A stretch of 7,024 bases of DNA. Source: an uncultured Flavobacteriales bacterium. Lineage in GTDB: Bacteria > Bacteroidota > Bacteroidia > Flavobacteriales > Vicingaceae. Positions 1 to 6,517 of the stretch are shown here, piece by piece. A program made the translations under genes and the position numbers. How positions within the stretch are numbered: position 1 is the first letter of the stretch; every line of letters starts with the position of its first letter. Under the pieces are notes generated by a model that was not told the origin of the DNA, searched no databases, and saw nothing but the letters and a program-made list of their open reading frames with translations. Location: the NCBI GenBank assembly GCA_913052515.1, contig CAJXFJ010000081.1:1-7024 (forward strand). The letters are read 5' to 3'.

Positions 1-567
1 ATGGTGCTATTTAATGATTGGTCTGCAAGAGATATTCAAAAATGGGAGTATGTTCCATTGGGCCCTTTCTTAGCGAAAAACTTTGCTTCTTCTATTTCTG
101 CTTGGGTAGTAACTTTAGACGCCTTAGAAGCTTTTAGAACTGAAGGCCCAACCCAAGAGCCTGAGGTATTTCCTTATTTAAAATACGAAGGGAATAAAAA
201 CATTGACATCCATTTAGAAGTAGCCATTAAGCCTGAAAACAGCGAAGAAAGTGTCATTTGTAATTCCAATTATAAATACATGTACTGGAATCAAAACCAA
301 CAATTAGCGCACCATACGGTGAATGGTTGTAACATAAATGCTGGAGACATGTATGCTAGTGGTACCATAAGTGGACCAACTAGAGAGTCTTATGGCTCTA
401 TGCTAGAACTCTCTTGGAAAGGAACAAATCCAGTAAAACTTAAGGACGGAAGCGAGCGAAAATTCATTCAAGACTACGATACGGTTATTATGCGTGGACA
501 TTGTGAAAAAGATGGCGTAAGAGTTGGATTTGGGGAAGTAAGTTCTAAGGTTTTACCTGCGAAATAA
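1..567 (+). CDS. fahA: Fumarylacetoacetase, C-terminal part (5' end outside window)
   Basis: Fumarylacetoacetate hydrolase splits 4-fumarylacetoacetate into fumarate and acetoacetate, the last step of tyrosine/homogentisate breakdown in the cytosol. The 188 visible residues match the C-terminal catalytic half of the animal-type enzyme. Near the start lies MVLFNDWSARDIQKWEYVPL, where D6 matches a metal ligand and R10, Q13 and Y17 match substrate-contacting residues of mammalian FAH; K26 matches another metal-site residue. Further on are HHTVNGCNINAGD (104-116), ASGTISG (119-125, with T122) and MLELSWKG (134-141, with E136). The family is about 420 residues long, so roughly the first 225 are missing. 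The ATG at base 1 is therefore an internal methionine of a gene that enters from the left, not a true start. The usual Thr near mammalian position 257 is Ser30 here, a conservative change. A strong terminator follows 22 bp after the stop. Family assignment is very secure. Confidence 0.96.
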   Translation: MVLFNDWSARDIQKWEYVPLGPFLAKNFASSISAWVVTLDALEAFRTEGPTQEPEVFPYLKYEGNKNIDIHLEVAIKPENSEESVICNSNYKYMYWNQNQQLAHHTVNGCNINAGDMYASGTISGPTRESYGSMLELSWKGTNPVKLKDGSERKFIQDYDTVIMRGHCEKDGVRVGFGEVSSKVLPAK

Positions 568-589
568 TTTCTTGTATTTGATATAAATG

Positions 590-621
590 AAAAGCCTTTA
601 GATTGTCTAAGGGCTTTTTTT
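590..621 (+). terminator. Rho-independent terminator after fahA, probably bidirectional
   Basis: A 13-bp stem (590-602 with 606-618, one G-U pair) closes a 3-base loop (TTG) and runs into a T-tract at 615-621. It lies just after the fahA stop. The T-tract overlaps the stop codon (620-622) of the minus-strand gene arriving from the right. Read on the minus strand the hairpin ends in CTTTTC, so it could also stop that gene. This arrangement is typical of two convergent genes sharing one hairpin. Confidence 0.9.
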
Positions 622-919
622 ATTCCTCTTCCACAATCACAAAGAGTTCCTCATTGTCTTTTTTCATCAAGTACTTTTCTCGGGCAAACTTTTCTAAGCT
701 TTCCGGATTGCTTTCTAGCTCTTCTAAATCGGCTTGAATGACTTTCAACTCTTCTTGATAAAAGGATTTTTCCTCTTCTAATTTGGATAATTCCATTCGG
801 TATTGAACTTGGGTTATCAAATTATTTTGATCAAAAAATGTAATCCAAACGATAAAAATACCTGCCGTTAAGGCATAACGGTTTTTCAAATATTTAGGTA
901 TTCTTATTTTCAATTTCAT
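620..919 (-). CDS. DivIC/FtsB-like septum formation initiator protein
   Basis: This 99-residue protein has the architecture of the FtsB/DivIC family: small bitopic proteins that join FtsL and FtsQ/DivIB in the divisome and help activate septal wall synthesis. A short basic N-terminus (MKLKIRIPKYLKNR) leads into one membrane segment at about 15-29. A charged heptad-like coiled coil follows at about 33-69. The C-terminus, LEKFAREKYLMKKDNEELFVI (about 75-95), resembles the conserved 'ARE...k..E..fvi' ending of the family. I chose the ATG at 917-919. The frame is open 19 codons further upstream, but that extension would translate the neighbouring terminator and promoter, and it lacks family resemblance. 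A Bacteroidota-type promoter sits immediately upstream of the chosen start. The gene stands alone between two terminators. Which family paralogue it is (FtsB or DivIC) cannot be told from sequence alone. Confidence 0.85.
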   Translation of the reverse strand: MKLKIRIPKYLKNRYALTAGIFIVWITFFDQNNLITQVQYRMELSKLEEEKSFYQEELKVIQADLEELESNPESLEKFAREKYLMKKDNEELFVIVEEE

Positions 920-923
920 AATA

Positions 924-955
924 CAAAGATGAGGAGAAAAAGGTTGAAAATACAA
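924..955 (-). promoter_or_regulatory. Bacteroidota-type promoter for the divIC/ftsB-like gene
   Basis: On the minus strand a TTG (953-955) is followed, after 21 bp, by CATCTTTG (924-931). This is one mismatch from the Bacteroidetes -7 consensus TAnnTTTG, and the spacing suits the -33/-7 pattern. The -7 element ends 4 bases before the ATG at 919, so the message would have almost no leader. The TTG lies at the foot of the pruA terminator stem, so the two elements overlap. Confidence 0.55.
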
Positions 956-985
956 AAGGCCTGTTGAACGAATCAACAGGCCTTT
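955..985 (-). terminator. Rho-independent terminator after pruA
   Basis: A perfect 13-bp stem (955-967 with 973-985) with a 5-base loop (968-972) lies 24 bp past the pruA stop. It is rich in GC in the middle (GGCCTGTTGA). On the minus strand it is followed by TTGTATTTTC, an interrupted T-rich tail. Plus-strand reading gives CCTTTGTTAG, a poorer tail, so minus-strand termination of pruA is the natural role. Confidence 0.85.
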
Positions 986-1009
986 GTTAGTTGTTGTATT
1001 TGGTATTAC

Positions 1010-2632
1010 TTATCCTAAAAATGGATATCGGTAATCTTTTGCAGGAACAAACGTTTCTTTCATGGTTCTTGCAGAAACCCAACGCATTAAGTTTTGCATA
1101 GCACCAGCTTTGTCGTTTGTACCAGACTTACGTGCACCACCAAACGGTTGCTGACCAACTACCGCACCTGTTGGCTTGTCGTTAATGTAAAAATTACCTG
1201 CCGCATTAACCAAGGCTTTGCACATGTGGTTTAACACATGACGATCTTTGGCAAAGATTCCTCCAGTCAAGGCATAATCATTATCGTCAACCAATTTTAA
1301 GGTTTCTTCAAAATCAGCATTGTCGTAGACATAAATTGAAATTACGGGACCAAAAATCTCTTCACACATGGTTGTGTATTTAGGGTCTTTTGAAACAATA
1401 ACTGTTGGATCAATAAAATACCCTTCTGACTTATCGTAAGTTCCACCTGCAATAATTTCTGCTGATTCAGCTTTCTTAGCATTATCAATGTAATGAGCAA
1501 TTTTATCGAATGATTTTTCGTCAATAACTGCATTTACAAAATTGCTGTAATCTTCAGGTGTTCCTACTTTAATGCTCTTCAAATCTTCAAGCACATAATT
1601 TTTCACCTCTTCCCACAAAGTAGCAGGAATGTATGCTCTACTTGCCGCTGAACATTTTTGTCCTTGAAACTCAAAAGCACCTCTTGTAATGGCGGTTGCT
1701 ACTTCTTTTGCATTTGCTGACTCATGCGCTACGATAAAGTCTTTACCTCCAGTTTCTCCAACAATTCTTGGGTAAGAACGATACTTTTCAATGTTGTTTC
1801 CAATGGTTTTCCACAATTGCTGAAAAACGGTAGTTGAACCAGTAAAGTGCAAACCAGCAAAATCTCTGTGATTGAAAACTACTTCACCTGCATCCGGACC
1901 ATCTACATAAACCAAATTGATTACACCATCAGGCAATCCTGCTTCTCTCAACACTTCCATAATTACCCAAGCCGAATAAATTTGAGTATCTGCTGGCTTC
2001 CAAACTACTGTATTACCCATCATAGCCGGACTTGCTGGCAAATTACCAGCAATGGCTGTAAAGTTGAAAGGAGTAATAGCAAAAATAAAACCTTCAAGCG
2101 GACGGTATTCTAAACGATTCCAAACACCTTCTGATGATTCTGGCTGCTCCGTGTAAATTTGACGCATAAACTCTACGTTAAAACGGAAAAAGTCTATTAT
2201 TTCACAAGACGAATCAATCTCCGCCTGAAATGCATTTTTGGATTGTGCTAACATAGTAGCTGCATTCATTTTCTGACGATAAGGTCCTGCGATAAGTTCA
2301 GCCGCTTTTAAGAATACTGACGCTCTTTGCTCCCAAGGCAAATTAGCCCATTCTTCTTTAGCTGCCAAAGCTGCATCAACTGCTTTTTTAACATGCGAAG
2401 AATCACCTTTGTGAAAGTGACCTAAACAATGCTTGTGCTGGTATGGCGGGTGCATACTCACTTTATTACCTGTTCTTATTTCTTTTCCGCCAATAAACAT
2501 GGGAATGTCTTTTTCTTCGGCTTTAAAGGTTGCAACAGTTTCTTGTAAAAGTTCTCTTTCTTCGCTTCCTGGAGCATAACTCAATACTGGTTCGTTAATG
2601 GCTACAGGAGGGTTAAATATAGCGTTTGACAT
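1010..2632 (-). CDS. pruA: L-glutamate gamma-semialdehyde (1-pyrroline-5-carboxylate) dehydrogenase
   Basis: This enzyme oxidises glutamate semialdehyde, the open form of pyrroline-5-carboxylate, to glutamate with NAD+, the second step of proline breakdown. The 540 residues form a complete aldehyde dehydrogenase of the monofunctional P5CDH type (ALDH4-like), not the proline dehydrogenase-fused PutA type. Visible landmarks are ITPFNFTAIAGNLP (186-199, with oxyanion-hole Asn190), WKPAD (211-215), the NAD-binding FTGST (263-267), VGETGGKD (291-298, with Glu293), FQGQKCSAASR (322-332, with catalytic Cys327), EEIFGPV (424-430) and QQPFGGARKSGTNDKAG (494-510), the conserved C-terminal loop of the family. 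The 34-residue Glu-to-Cys spacing matches P5CDH enzymes. The start ATG (2630-2632) follows an A/G-rich stretch (AAAGAGAAAG) and gives the expected N-terminus. No proline dehydrogenase gene lies in the window. The gene has its own candidate promoter and a strong terminator, so it is probably monocistronic. Confidence 0.97.
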   Translation of the reverse strand: MSNAIFNPPVAINEPVLSYAPGSEERELLQETVATFKAEEKDIPMFIGGKEIRTGNKVSMHPPYQHKHCLGHFHKGDSSHVKKAVDAALAAKEEWANLPWEQRASVFLKAAELIAGPYRQKMNAATMLAQSKNAFQAEIDSSCEIIDFFRFNVEFMRQIYTEQPESSEGVWNRLEYRPLEGFIFAITPFNFTAIAGNLPASPAMMGNTVVWKPADTQIYSAWVIMEVLREAGLPDGVINLVYVDGPDAGEVVFNHRDFAGLHFTGSTTVFQQLWKTIGNNIEKYRSYPRIVGETGGKDFIVAHESANAKEVATAITRGAFEFQGQKCSAASRAYIPATLWEEVKNYVLEDLKSIKVGTPEDYSNFVNAVIDEKSFDKIAHYIDNAKKAESAEIIAGGTYDKSEGYFIDPTVIVSKDPKYTTMCEEIFGPVISIYVYDNADFEETLKLVDDNDYALTGGIFAKDRHVLNHMCKALVNAAGNFYINDKPTGAVVGQQPFGGARKSGTNDKAGAMQNLMRWVSARTMKETFVPAKDYRYPFLG

Positions 2633-2658
2633 AATCTTTCTCTTTAATATTTGGCCTA

Positions 2659-2689
2659 CGAAATTAAACTATCAATTAAGCAATTGCAA
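2659..2689 (-). promoter_or_regulatory. Candidate promoter for pruA
   Basis: On the minus strand a TTG (2687-2689) is followed after 20 bp by TAATTTCG (2659-2666), one mismatch from TAnnTTTG. The ATG is 26 bases downstream of the -7-like element, leaving room for an A/G-rich ribosome-binding stretch. The surrounding AT-rich DNA holds other TTG triplets, so the exact -33 element is uncertain. The rest of the 106-bp gap (2633-2738) holds only weak AT-rich inverted repeats. Confidence 0.4.
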
Positions 2690-2738
2690 TTTTTCAGCAC
2701 CTTAAATCAGAGCTTGATTTTCTTCTAATCCCAATAGC

Positions 2739-3689
2739 TTATTTCTTCTGAAATAAGAGTTTTGCCGTTCCGCCTTTTTTAAATATTGAAGCCATAATAT
2801 CTGTACACACAAAAAGCGGAAAACTGAACCAATGAAAAGCCTTTTGAATTCCTAAATGGAAAGCGGAATAGTTTTGAGTATAGCTTTTATTGCCTTTTAA
2901 AGCTTCATACAAAACTTCTCGATTGGGCAGAAGCATATTTAAGATGCTTTGTTGTACACCAAAAGGATTGAATTGTGGAGAAAAATAGTTTTCTCTAACT
3001 AATTTATATCCCCTTCTTTCTAATTCTTCTATCAGCACATCGGGCGGCGTTAATTGTAAATGTCTAGGTGGGTCTAAATGCAACCAATTGGACTTAAAAA
3101 TACGCGATTGCCAACTACTAATGTTTGGAATTTCAATGAGCAATTTCCCCTTCTCTTTTAAAACATCATCAATAATATCTAAAGCTTCTGAAGGGTTAGG
3201 TAAGTGTTCAAAAACGTGCACCAAACTTATGGCGTCAAACATGTCATTTTTATACAGCCCTTTCTGGAGAAAACCTTTATGTAAGTTTATTTCCTCATGC
3301 GCTTCTGCACGCTCGGCTGATTTGCCCTCCGGCTCAATGCCATGTAATTCAAATTCGCCGGCCTTTCCTAAATAGTGAAGCAGATTGCCGTTTCCACAGC
3401 CAATGTCTAAAACCCGTCCCTTTTTTCCAAAATGCTTAGCTAAGGATTTGGCATTTCTTCTTCTAAAAAAATCAACTACCGCTTCGACTATTGGAATAAA
3501 CTTTTTTTCTCCTTCCCCATAATAAGATGGATCATAGGCTCGAGCTAATTGCTCTTCACTGGGTTGTGGCGCCAAGAATTCTGTACTACAGTTTTGACAA
3601 ACCCTCCATTGGTATTGATCGTTAAAAATATCTTGAACTTCAAATGCCTTTGTGCTATTCGAATGACCACAAAACAAGCAATTAGTCAT
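2739..3689 (-). CDS. SAM-dependent methyltransferase with N-terminal zinc-ribbon motif
   Basis: This 316-residue protein is a class I SAM methyltransferase of the Methyltransf_23 kind; its substrate is unknown. The N-terminus carries two CxxC pairs (C4/C7 and C31/C34), a likely zinc ribbon. The SAM-binding motif I is VLDIGCGNG (93-101), followed by the acidic strand-2 end GIEP (117-120), a post-I motif with VFEHLPNPSEAL (159-170), and LIEIPN (184-189). LHLDPPRHLQ (203-212) is typical of this subfamily. A hydrophobic stretch at about 283-302 and a GG-containing tail (306-316) suggest contact with the membrane. The start codon lies inside the end of the glycosyltransferase gene (8-bp overlap, 3682-3689), so the two are very likely co-transcribed and translationally coupled. 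That context points to methylation of a sugar or lipid-linked glycan, which is inference. The longer sugar C-methyltransferases that also begin with Cys pairs are a less likely match, since they are about 100 residues longer. Confidence 0.85.
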   Translation of the reverse strand: MTNCLFCGHSNSTKAFEVQDIFNDQYQWRVCQNCSTEFLAPQPSEEQLARAYDPSYYGEGEKKFIPIVEAVVDFFRRRNAKSLAKHFGKKGRVLDIGCGNGNLLHYLGKAGEFELHGIEPEGKSAERAEAHEEINLHKGFLQKGLYKNDMFDAISLVHVFEHLPNPSEALDIIDDVLKEKGKLLIEIPNISSWQSRIFKSNWLHLDPPRHLQLTPPDVLIEELERRGYKLVRENYFSPQFNPFGVQQSILNMLLPNREVLYEALKGNKSYTQNYSAFHLGIQKAFHWFSFPLFVCTDIMASIFKKGGTAKLLFQKK

Positions 3690-4434
3690 TTGGGTTTCGG
3701 TAAATTTTATGGTTAATCAAGCCCCATTTTTGAAAGCGATGACGAACTGATGTCCCTAAAACGCCTAAGCCGTACTCTACAGAATTCGAAAAATTTATGG
3801 ATGACCCTTCATCGAAATACTTCGTGGGACAAGTAACCTCAGCAATTTCATATCCTTTGTAAAGAATCTGGGAAAGCATTTGATTGTCGAAAACAAAATT
3901 GTCAGAATTCGCTTCATAGTTTATAGACATCAATACTTCCTTTGAAAATGCCCGGTAGCCTGTGTGGTATTCTGACAACTTTGCACCCACTAATATGTTT
4001 TGAGTAAAGGTTAAAAAGCGATTGGCAATGTATTTATATAAAGGCATCCCTCCTTTTAAAGCTCCAGTTCCAAGAATCCGCGAGCCTAAAACCACCTGAA
4101 ACAAATCATTCGCAATCAGGTAACACATGGAAGGAATTAACTTAGGCGTATACTGATAATCTGGATGAACCATAATGACAATATCAGCACCTAGCTCTAG
4201 TGCTTTTTTATAACAACTTTTTTGATTGCCCCCATAACCCTTGTTTTTTTCATGTTGAACTACATGCTTAATCCCTAAAGACCTTGCTTTCTCAGCAGTA
4301 TCATCTTGACTGCAATCATCCACCACGACTACATCATCTACCAAATCAGAAGGTATTTCTCGGTAGGTCTGCTCCAATGTTTTTGAAGCATTGTAGGCAG
4401 GCATAACCACTACCACTTTTTTATTAGCAATCAT
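3682..4434 (-). CDS. Family 2 glycosyltransferase (DPM/DPG-synthase-like)
   Basis: This 250-residue protein is a GT-A fold family 2 glycosyltransferase similar to polyprenyl/dolichyl-phosphate sugar synthases. It begins VVVVMPAYNASKTL (7-20), has the nucleotide-binding VVVVDDCSQDDT (35-46), NKGYGGNQK (64-72), and GSR (117-119), and ends its core with the conserved YHTGYRAFS (156-164). In place of the usual DxD-bearing DADxQxPP it has VHPDYQYTP (89-97), keeping one acidic residue (D92). I recall HPDYQY as a variant of a bacterial subgroup, so this need not mean loss of activity. It has no clear membrane helix of its own, unlike GT2 proteins with two C-terminal helices. The start overlaps the stop of the upstream DUF3667-like gene as ATGA (4431-4434), and the stop overlaps the methyltransferase start. 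The likely job is moving a sugar onto a lipid carrier or an envelope glycan; donor and acceptor cannot be read from sequence. Confidence 0.88.
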   Translation of the reverse strand: MIANKKVVVVMPAYNASKTLEQTYREIPSDLVDDVVVVDDCSQDDTAEKARSLGIKHVVQHEKNKGYGGNQKSCYKKALELGADIVIMVHPDYQYTPKLIPSMCYLIANDLFQVVLGSRILGTGALKGGMPLYKYIANRFLTFTQNILVGAKLSEYHTGYRAFSKEVLMSINYEANSDNFVFDNQMLSQILYKGYEIAEVTCPTKYFDEGSSINFSNSVEYGLGVLGTSVRHRFQKWGLINHKIYRNPND

Positions 4435-5207
4435 TTAAAGAGATTAAATTGTAACATGATAAACCATGAAATCATGGCTGCAAGGGCAAAATAAGTGAAT
4501 AGGCTTAAAACAGAAACGAGAATGGATTTAAAAAGTGAAAGAATTTTTGATTCTGAAGTATGAAATTGGAAAACAGCGTATGCTAAATACATCAGATTAA
4601 TCAGATAGACTAAATAGATAAATTTTGGACTAATAAAGGTTAACGCAATTGGCAAAAATGAAATAAGAACATATTGCCCAGATAAGTAAAAACCAAAAAC
4701 AGTTCGTTCCGCTAAGTTGAATGGACTCTTCCAATAAAATAGCTTTGAAAAGAACGCAATCACAAAAGGAAATATTAGCACAAAATAATTAAGATGTTTG
4801 GATAAGAACCGCCCAACTTGGTAACCGTATTGTTCTTGTGCTGTTACTGACCTTCCTTCATTTAACGCTTTTTGGTTTTCTATGGGATCGAAGCCGATTA
4901 TAGTGGTAAAAGCCAAGTGTAAAACCATGCAAAGCAGCAAAAATCGGATTGGGGCGTAAAATTGCTTTCTTTTTCCTTGAAGTATGGCTCTTACCGTTTC
5001 ACCTGGAGCTTTAAATAAACCTGCAATGGTTTTAACAAATGGAGCATCCCAATTAATGGCTGAACTCAAAAAATCTTGAATAATGTCTCTAAAAGTAATT
5101 CTTGGTAGATGCAAACGTTGTCCGCAATTTGGACAAAAGTTTAAGCTTTCTGATACTTCGTAATTACAATTAAGACAAGTTATTTTTGAATTCTCAACTG
5201 ACTCCAT
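4431..5207 (-). CDS. DUF3667-like zinc-ribbon membrane protein
   Basis: The function is unknown. The 258-residue protein opens with a zinc ribbon, two CxxC pairs (C11/C14 and C25/C28) in the form CLNCNYEVSESLNFCPNCGQ. The following ITFRDIIQDFLSS (37-49) and LFKAPGETVRAILQGKRKQFYAPIRFLLL (64-92) closely resemble DUF3667 proteins common in Bacteroidota. About five hydrophobic segments follow, at roughly 85-104, 139-157, 168-192, 196-216 and 226-253, so it should be an inner-membrane protein with a cytosolic N-terminal zinc ribbon. I chose the ATG at 5205-5207. The frame extends 29 codons further upstream, but that part has no family resemblance and would overlap the divergent gene. It is the first gene of the operon, and its TGA stop overlaps the glycosyltransferase start (ATGA). 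DUF3667 assignment is from recalled family features. Confidence 0.82.
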   Translation of the reverse strand: MESVENSKITCLNCNYEVSESLNFCPNCGQRLHLPRITFRDIIQDFLSSAINWDAPFVKTIAGLFKAPGETVRAILQGKRKQFYAPIRFLLLCMVLHLAFTTIIGFDPIENQKALNEGRSVTAQEQYGYQVGRFLSKHLNYFVLIFPFVIAFFSKLFYWKSPFNLAERTVFGFYLSGQYVLISFLPIALTFISPKFIYLVYLINLMYLAYAVFQFHTSESKILSLFKSILVSVLSLFTYFALAAMISWFIMLQFNLFK

Positions 5208-5266
5208 TTTCCAAAGAAAGTAATTTCTAAGAAGAGTTTTACACCTTTGTAAGTTGAATTCATGGA
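5208..5266. promoter_or_regulatory. Short divergent promoter region
   Basis: These 59 bp separate the divergent starts of the DUF3667-like operon (minus) and the second methyltransferase (plus), so promoters for both should lie here or just inside the genes. Each strand has a -7-like box one mismatch from TAnnTTTG: CACCTTTG on plus (5242-5249, 17 bases before the ATG) and TTTCTTTG on minus (5212-5219, 4 bases before the ATG). I found no TTG at proper -33 spacing for either, so the assignment is weak. Confidence 0.35.
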
Positions 5267-5899
5267 ATGACCAATAATTACAATACTCTTGCACCTTTTT
5301 ATCAACTAATAAGTCGATTGGTTTTTGGAAAAAGCTTGCTCAATGCTCAATACTGTTTTCTTTCGAAACTAAAGGATGCCAATTCTATATTGATACTTGG
5401 CGGAGGAAGTGGAGAATTTTTACCGAGATTATTAGAAATTAATCCGCTTGCAAAAATCGACTACATTGAACCTTCAGAAAAAATGATAAAGCTTTGCAAA
5501 AAAAATCTATCTGACTTTCAATTAGATCTGCTGCAATTTCATCAAACCACATTTCAAGATTTTAGTCACCAAAGTAATAAGTATGATGCAGTATTATGTT
5601 TTTTCTTTTTGGATTTATTTCCTGAATCAAAAACCGCAACGATTATTCAAGAGTTATATGACCAACTTCATGATTCAGGCCGATTTTTTGTTGCTGATTT
5701 TCACGAACCCAAATCGATTAAAGAGCAAATAGCAGCCAAATTGATGTTTTCTTTTCTAAAAATCTCTACAAATATAGAGAACAAGCAACTTTACAATTTG
5801 CATCCAATATTAAACCATTCAAAGCTTAAACTCATAGAAGAAAAGCAATTTTCAAAAGGCTTTGTATTTTCTTCAGTTTGGAAAAAATCAGCAACTTAA
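5267..5899 (+). CDS. Class I SAM-dependent methyltransferase, substrate unknown
   Basis: This 210-residue protein is a compact Rossmann-fold methyltransferase. Its start, NNYNTLAPFYQLISRLVFGKSLLNAQ (3-27), resembles the opening 'YD..A..YD' region of UbiE/methyltransferase-11 proteins. Motif I is ILILGGGSGEFL (41-52), with the acidic strand-2 end IDYIEPSEKM (64-73), where E68 would bind the SAM ribose. KYDAVLCFFFLDLFP (105-119) fits motif II, and GRFFVADFHEP (138-148) the later core strand. A moderately hydrophobic stretch at about 155-166 is probably part of the fold rather than a membrane helix. It is unrelated in domain layout to the zinc-ribbon methyltransferase on the other strand. Quinone or small-molecule methylation is possible, but nothing in the neighbourhood settles it. 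The ATG at 5267 was preferred because it begins the conserved N-terminus and lies just after a promoter-like box; an ATG at 5262 is in another frame. Confidence 0.82.
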   Translation: MTNNYNTLAPFYQLISRLVFGKSLLNAQYCFLSKLKDANSILILGGGSGEFLPRLLEINPLAKIDYIEPSEKMIKLCKKNLSDFQLDLLQFHQTTFQDFSHQSNKYDAVLCFFFLDLFPESKTATIIQELYDQLHDSGRFFVADFHEPKSIKEQIAAKLMFSFLKISTNIENKQLYNLHPILNHSKLKLIEEKQFSKGFVFSSVWKKSAT

Positions 5900-5953
5900 T
5901 TCTTTGGCATAGCAATTGAATAATTCAGTATCTTCAACAAAAATTTTAACGAA

Positions 5954-6517
5954 ATGAAAAAACTATCTATGATTCTTTTCTGCCTTGGTCTTACATTGGG
6001 TGGATTTTCGCAAGAAGAAATTTCAGGAGTAACCCCTCCTTCTACTTTAAAAGTGGGTGACAAGTCTTTAAGTTTTAACGGAGCTGGCTTGAGAGAAAAG
6101 CTGTTTTTAGACCTTTATGTTGGGACTTTATACTTAGAAAGTAAAAGCAAAGATGGAAAGGCAGTTATGAATGCCGACAAAGCCATGAGCATTACCATAG
6201 ACATTGTTTCAGGTTTGATTAGCAGCGAGAAAATGATTACAGCAGTAGATGAAGGTTTTGAAAATTCTACCAAGGGAAATACAGCTCCATTAGCAGATAA
6301 AATAAAAACCTTTAAAAATGCTTTCAAAGAAGAAATCACAAAAGGAGACCATTATGAAATCAGCTATCTTCCCGGAAAAGGAACCATGGTTTCAAAAAAT
6401 GGCAAACTCATCACCACCATAGAAGGTTATGAGTTTAAAGTGGCTTTATTTGGCATTTGGTTTTGCGATGAGCCTGCTGACGAAGATTTAATGGAAGGAA
6501 TGCTTGGCTTAGACTAA
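5954..6517 (+). CDS. Secreted chalcone isomerase-like protein
   Basis: This 187-residue protein has an N-terminal signal peptide (MKKLSMILFCLGLTLGGFS, probable cut between S19 and Q20, no lipobox), so it should act in the periplasm. The mature part matches the bacterial chalcone isomerase-like family (Chalcone_3 type). Landmarks are SGVTPPSTLKVGDKSLSFNGAGLREK (24-49), LYVGTLYLES (54-63), a GD segment (GDHYEISYLPGKGTMVSKNG, 131-150) and the ending FKVALFGIWFCDEPADEDLMEGMLG (161-185). In the family the fold is shared with plant chalcone isomerase, but bacterial members are not known to make flavonoids and their role is unclear; fatty-acid or lipid binding has been suggested for related folds. 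It lies 54 bp after the methyltransferase on the same strand, so it could be co-transcribed with it, although I see only a weak promoter-like sequence in the gap. Its stop codon overlaps that of the next, convergent gene. Confidence 0.85.
   Translation: MKKLSMILFCLGLTLGGFSQEEISGVTPPSTLKVGDKSLSFNGAGLREKLFLDLYVGTLYLESKSKDGKAVMNADKAMSITIDIVSGLISSEKMITAVDEGFENSTKGNTAPLADKIKTFKNAFKEEITKGDHYEISYLPGKGTMVSKNGKLITTIEGYEFKVALFGIWFCDEPADEDLMEGMLGLD

Noticed and set aside
1..1012. fahA and pruA as a joint amino-acid catabolic cluster
   Set aside because: They lie on opposite strands, separated by a cell division gene and two terminators, so closeness looks incidental.
1342..1533. 63-residue minus-strand open frame inside pruA
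   Set aside because: It lies in another frame wholly within a clearly real gene, has low-complexity composition and no family resemblance.
1847..2113. 88-residue plus-strand open frame opposite pruA
   Set aside because: Antisense shadow of a conserved gene; Cys/His/Ile-rich composition is typical of noise and no promoter is seen.
2704..2757. Two AT-rich inverted repeats (2704-2720, 6-bp stem; 2738-2757, 8-bp stem) as terminator of the zinc-ribbon methyltransferase operon
   Set aside because: Stems are short or AT-only, the second overlaps the coding end, and neither has a T-tract on the minus strand.
3088..3375. 95-residue plus-strand open frame opposite the zinc-ribbon methyltransferase
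   Set aside because: Antisense to the SAM-binding core of a well supported gene; Ser/Lys-rich with no recognisable motif.
5208..5294. 29-codon N-terminal extension of the DUF3667-like protein
   Set aside because: It would overlap the divergent methyltransferase gene and lacks family resemblance, while the ATG at 5205-5207 begins just before the zinc ribbon.
6115..6339. 74-residue minus-strand open frame opposite the chalcone isomerase-like gene
   Set aside because: Antisense shadow; the hydrophobic look comes from the complement of Lys-rich and Glu-rich codons.
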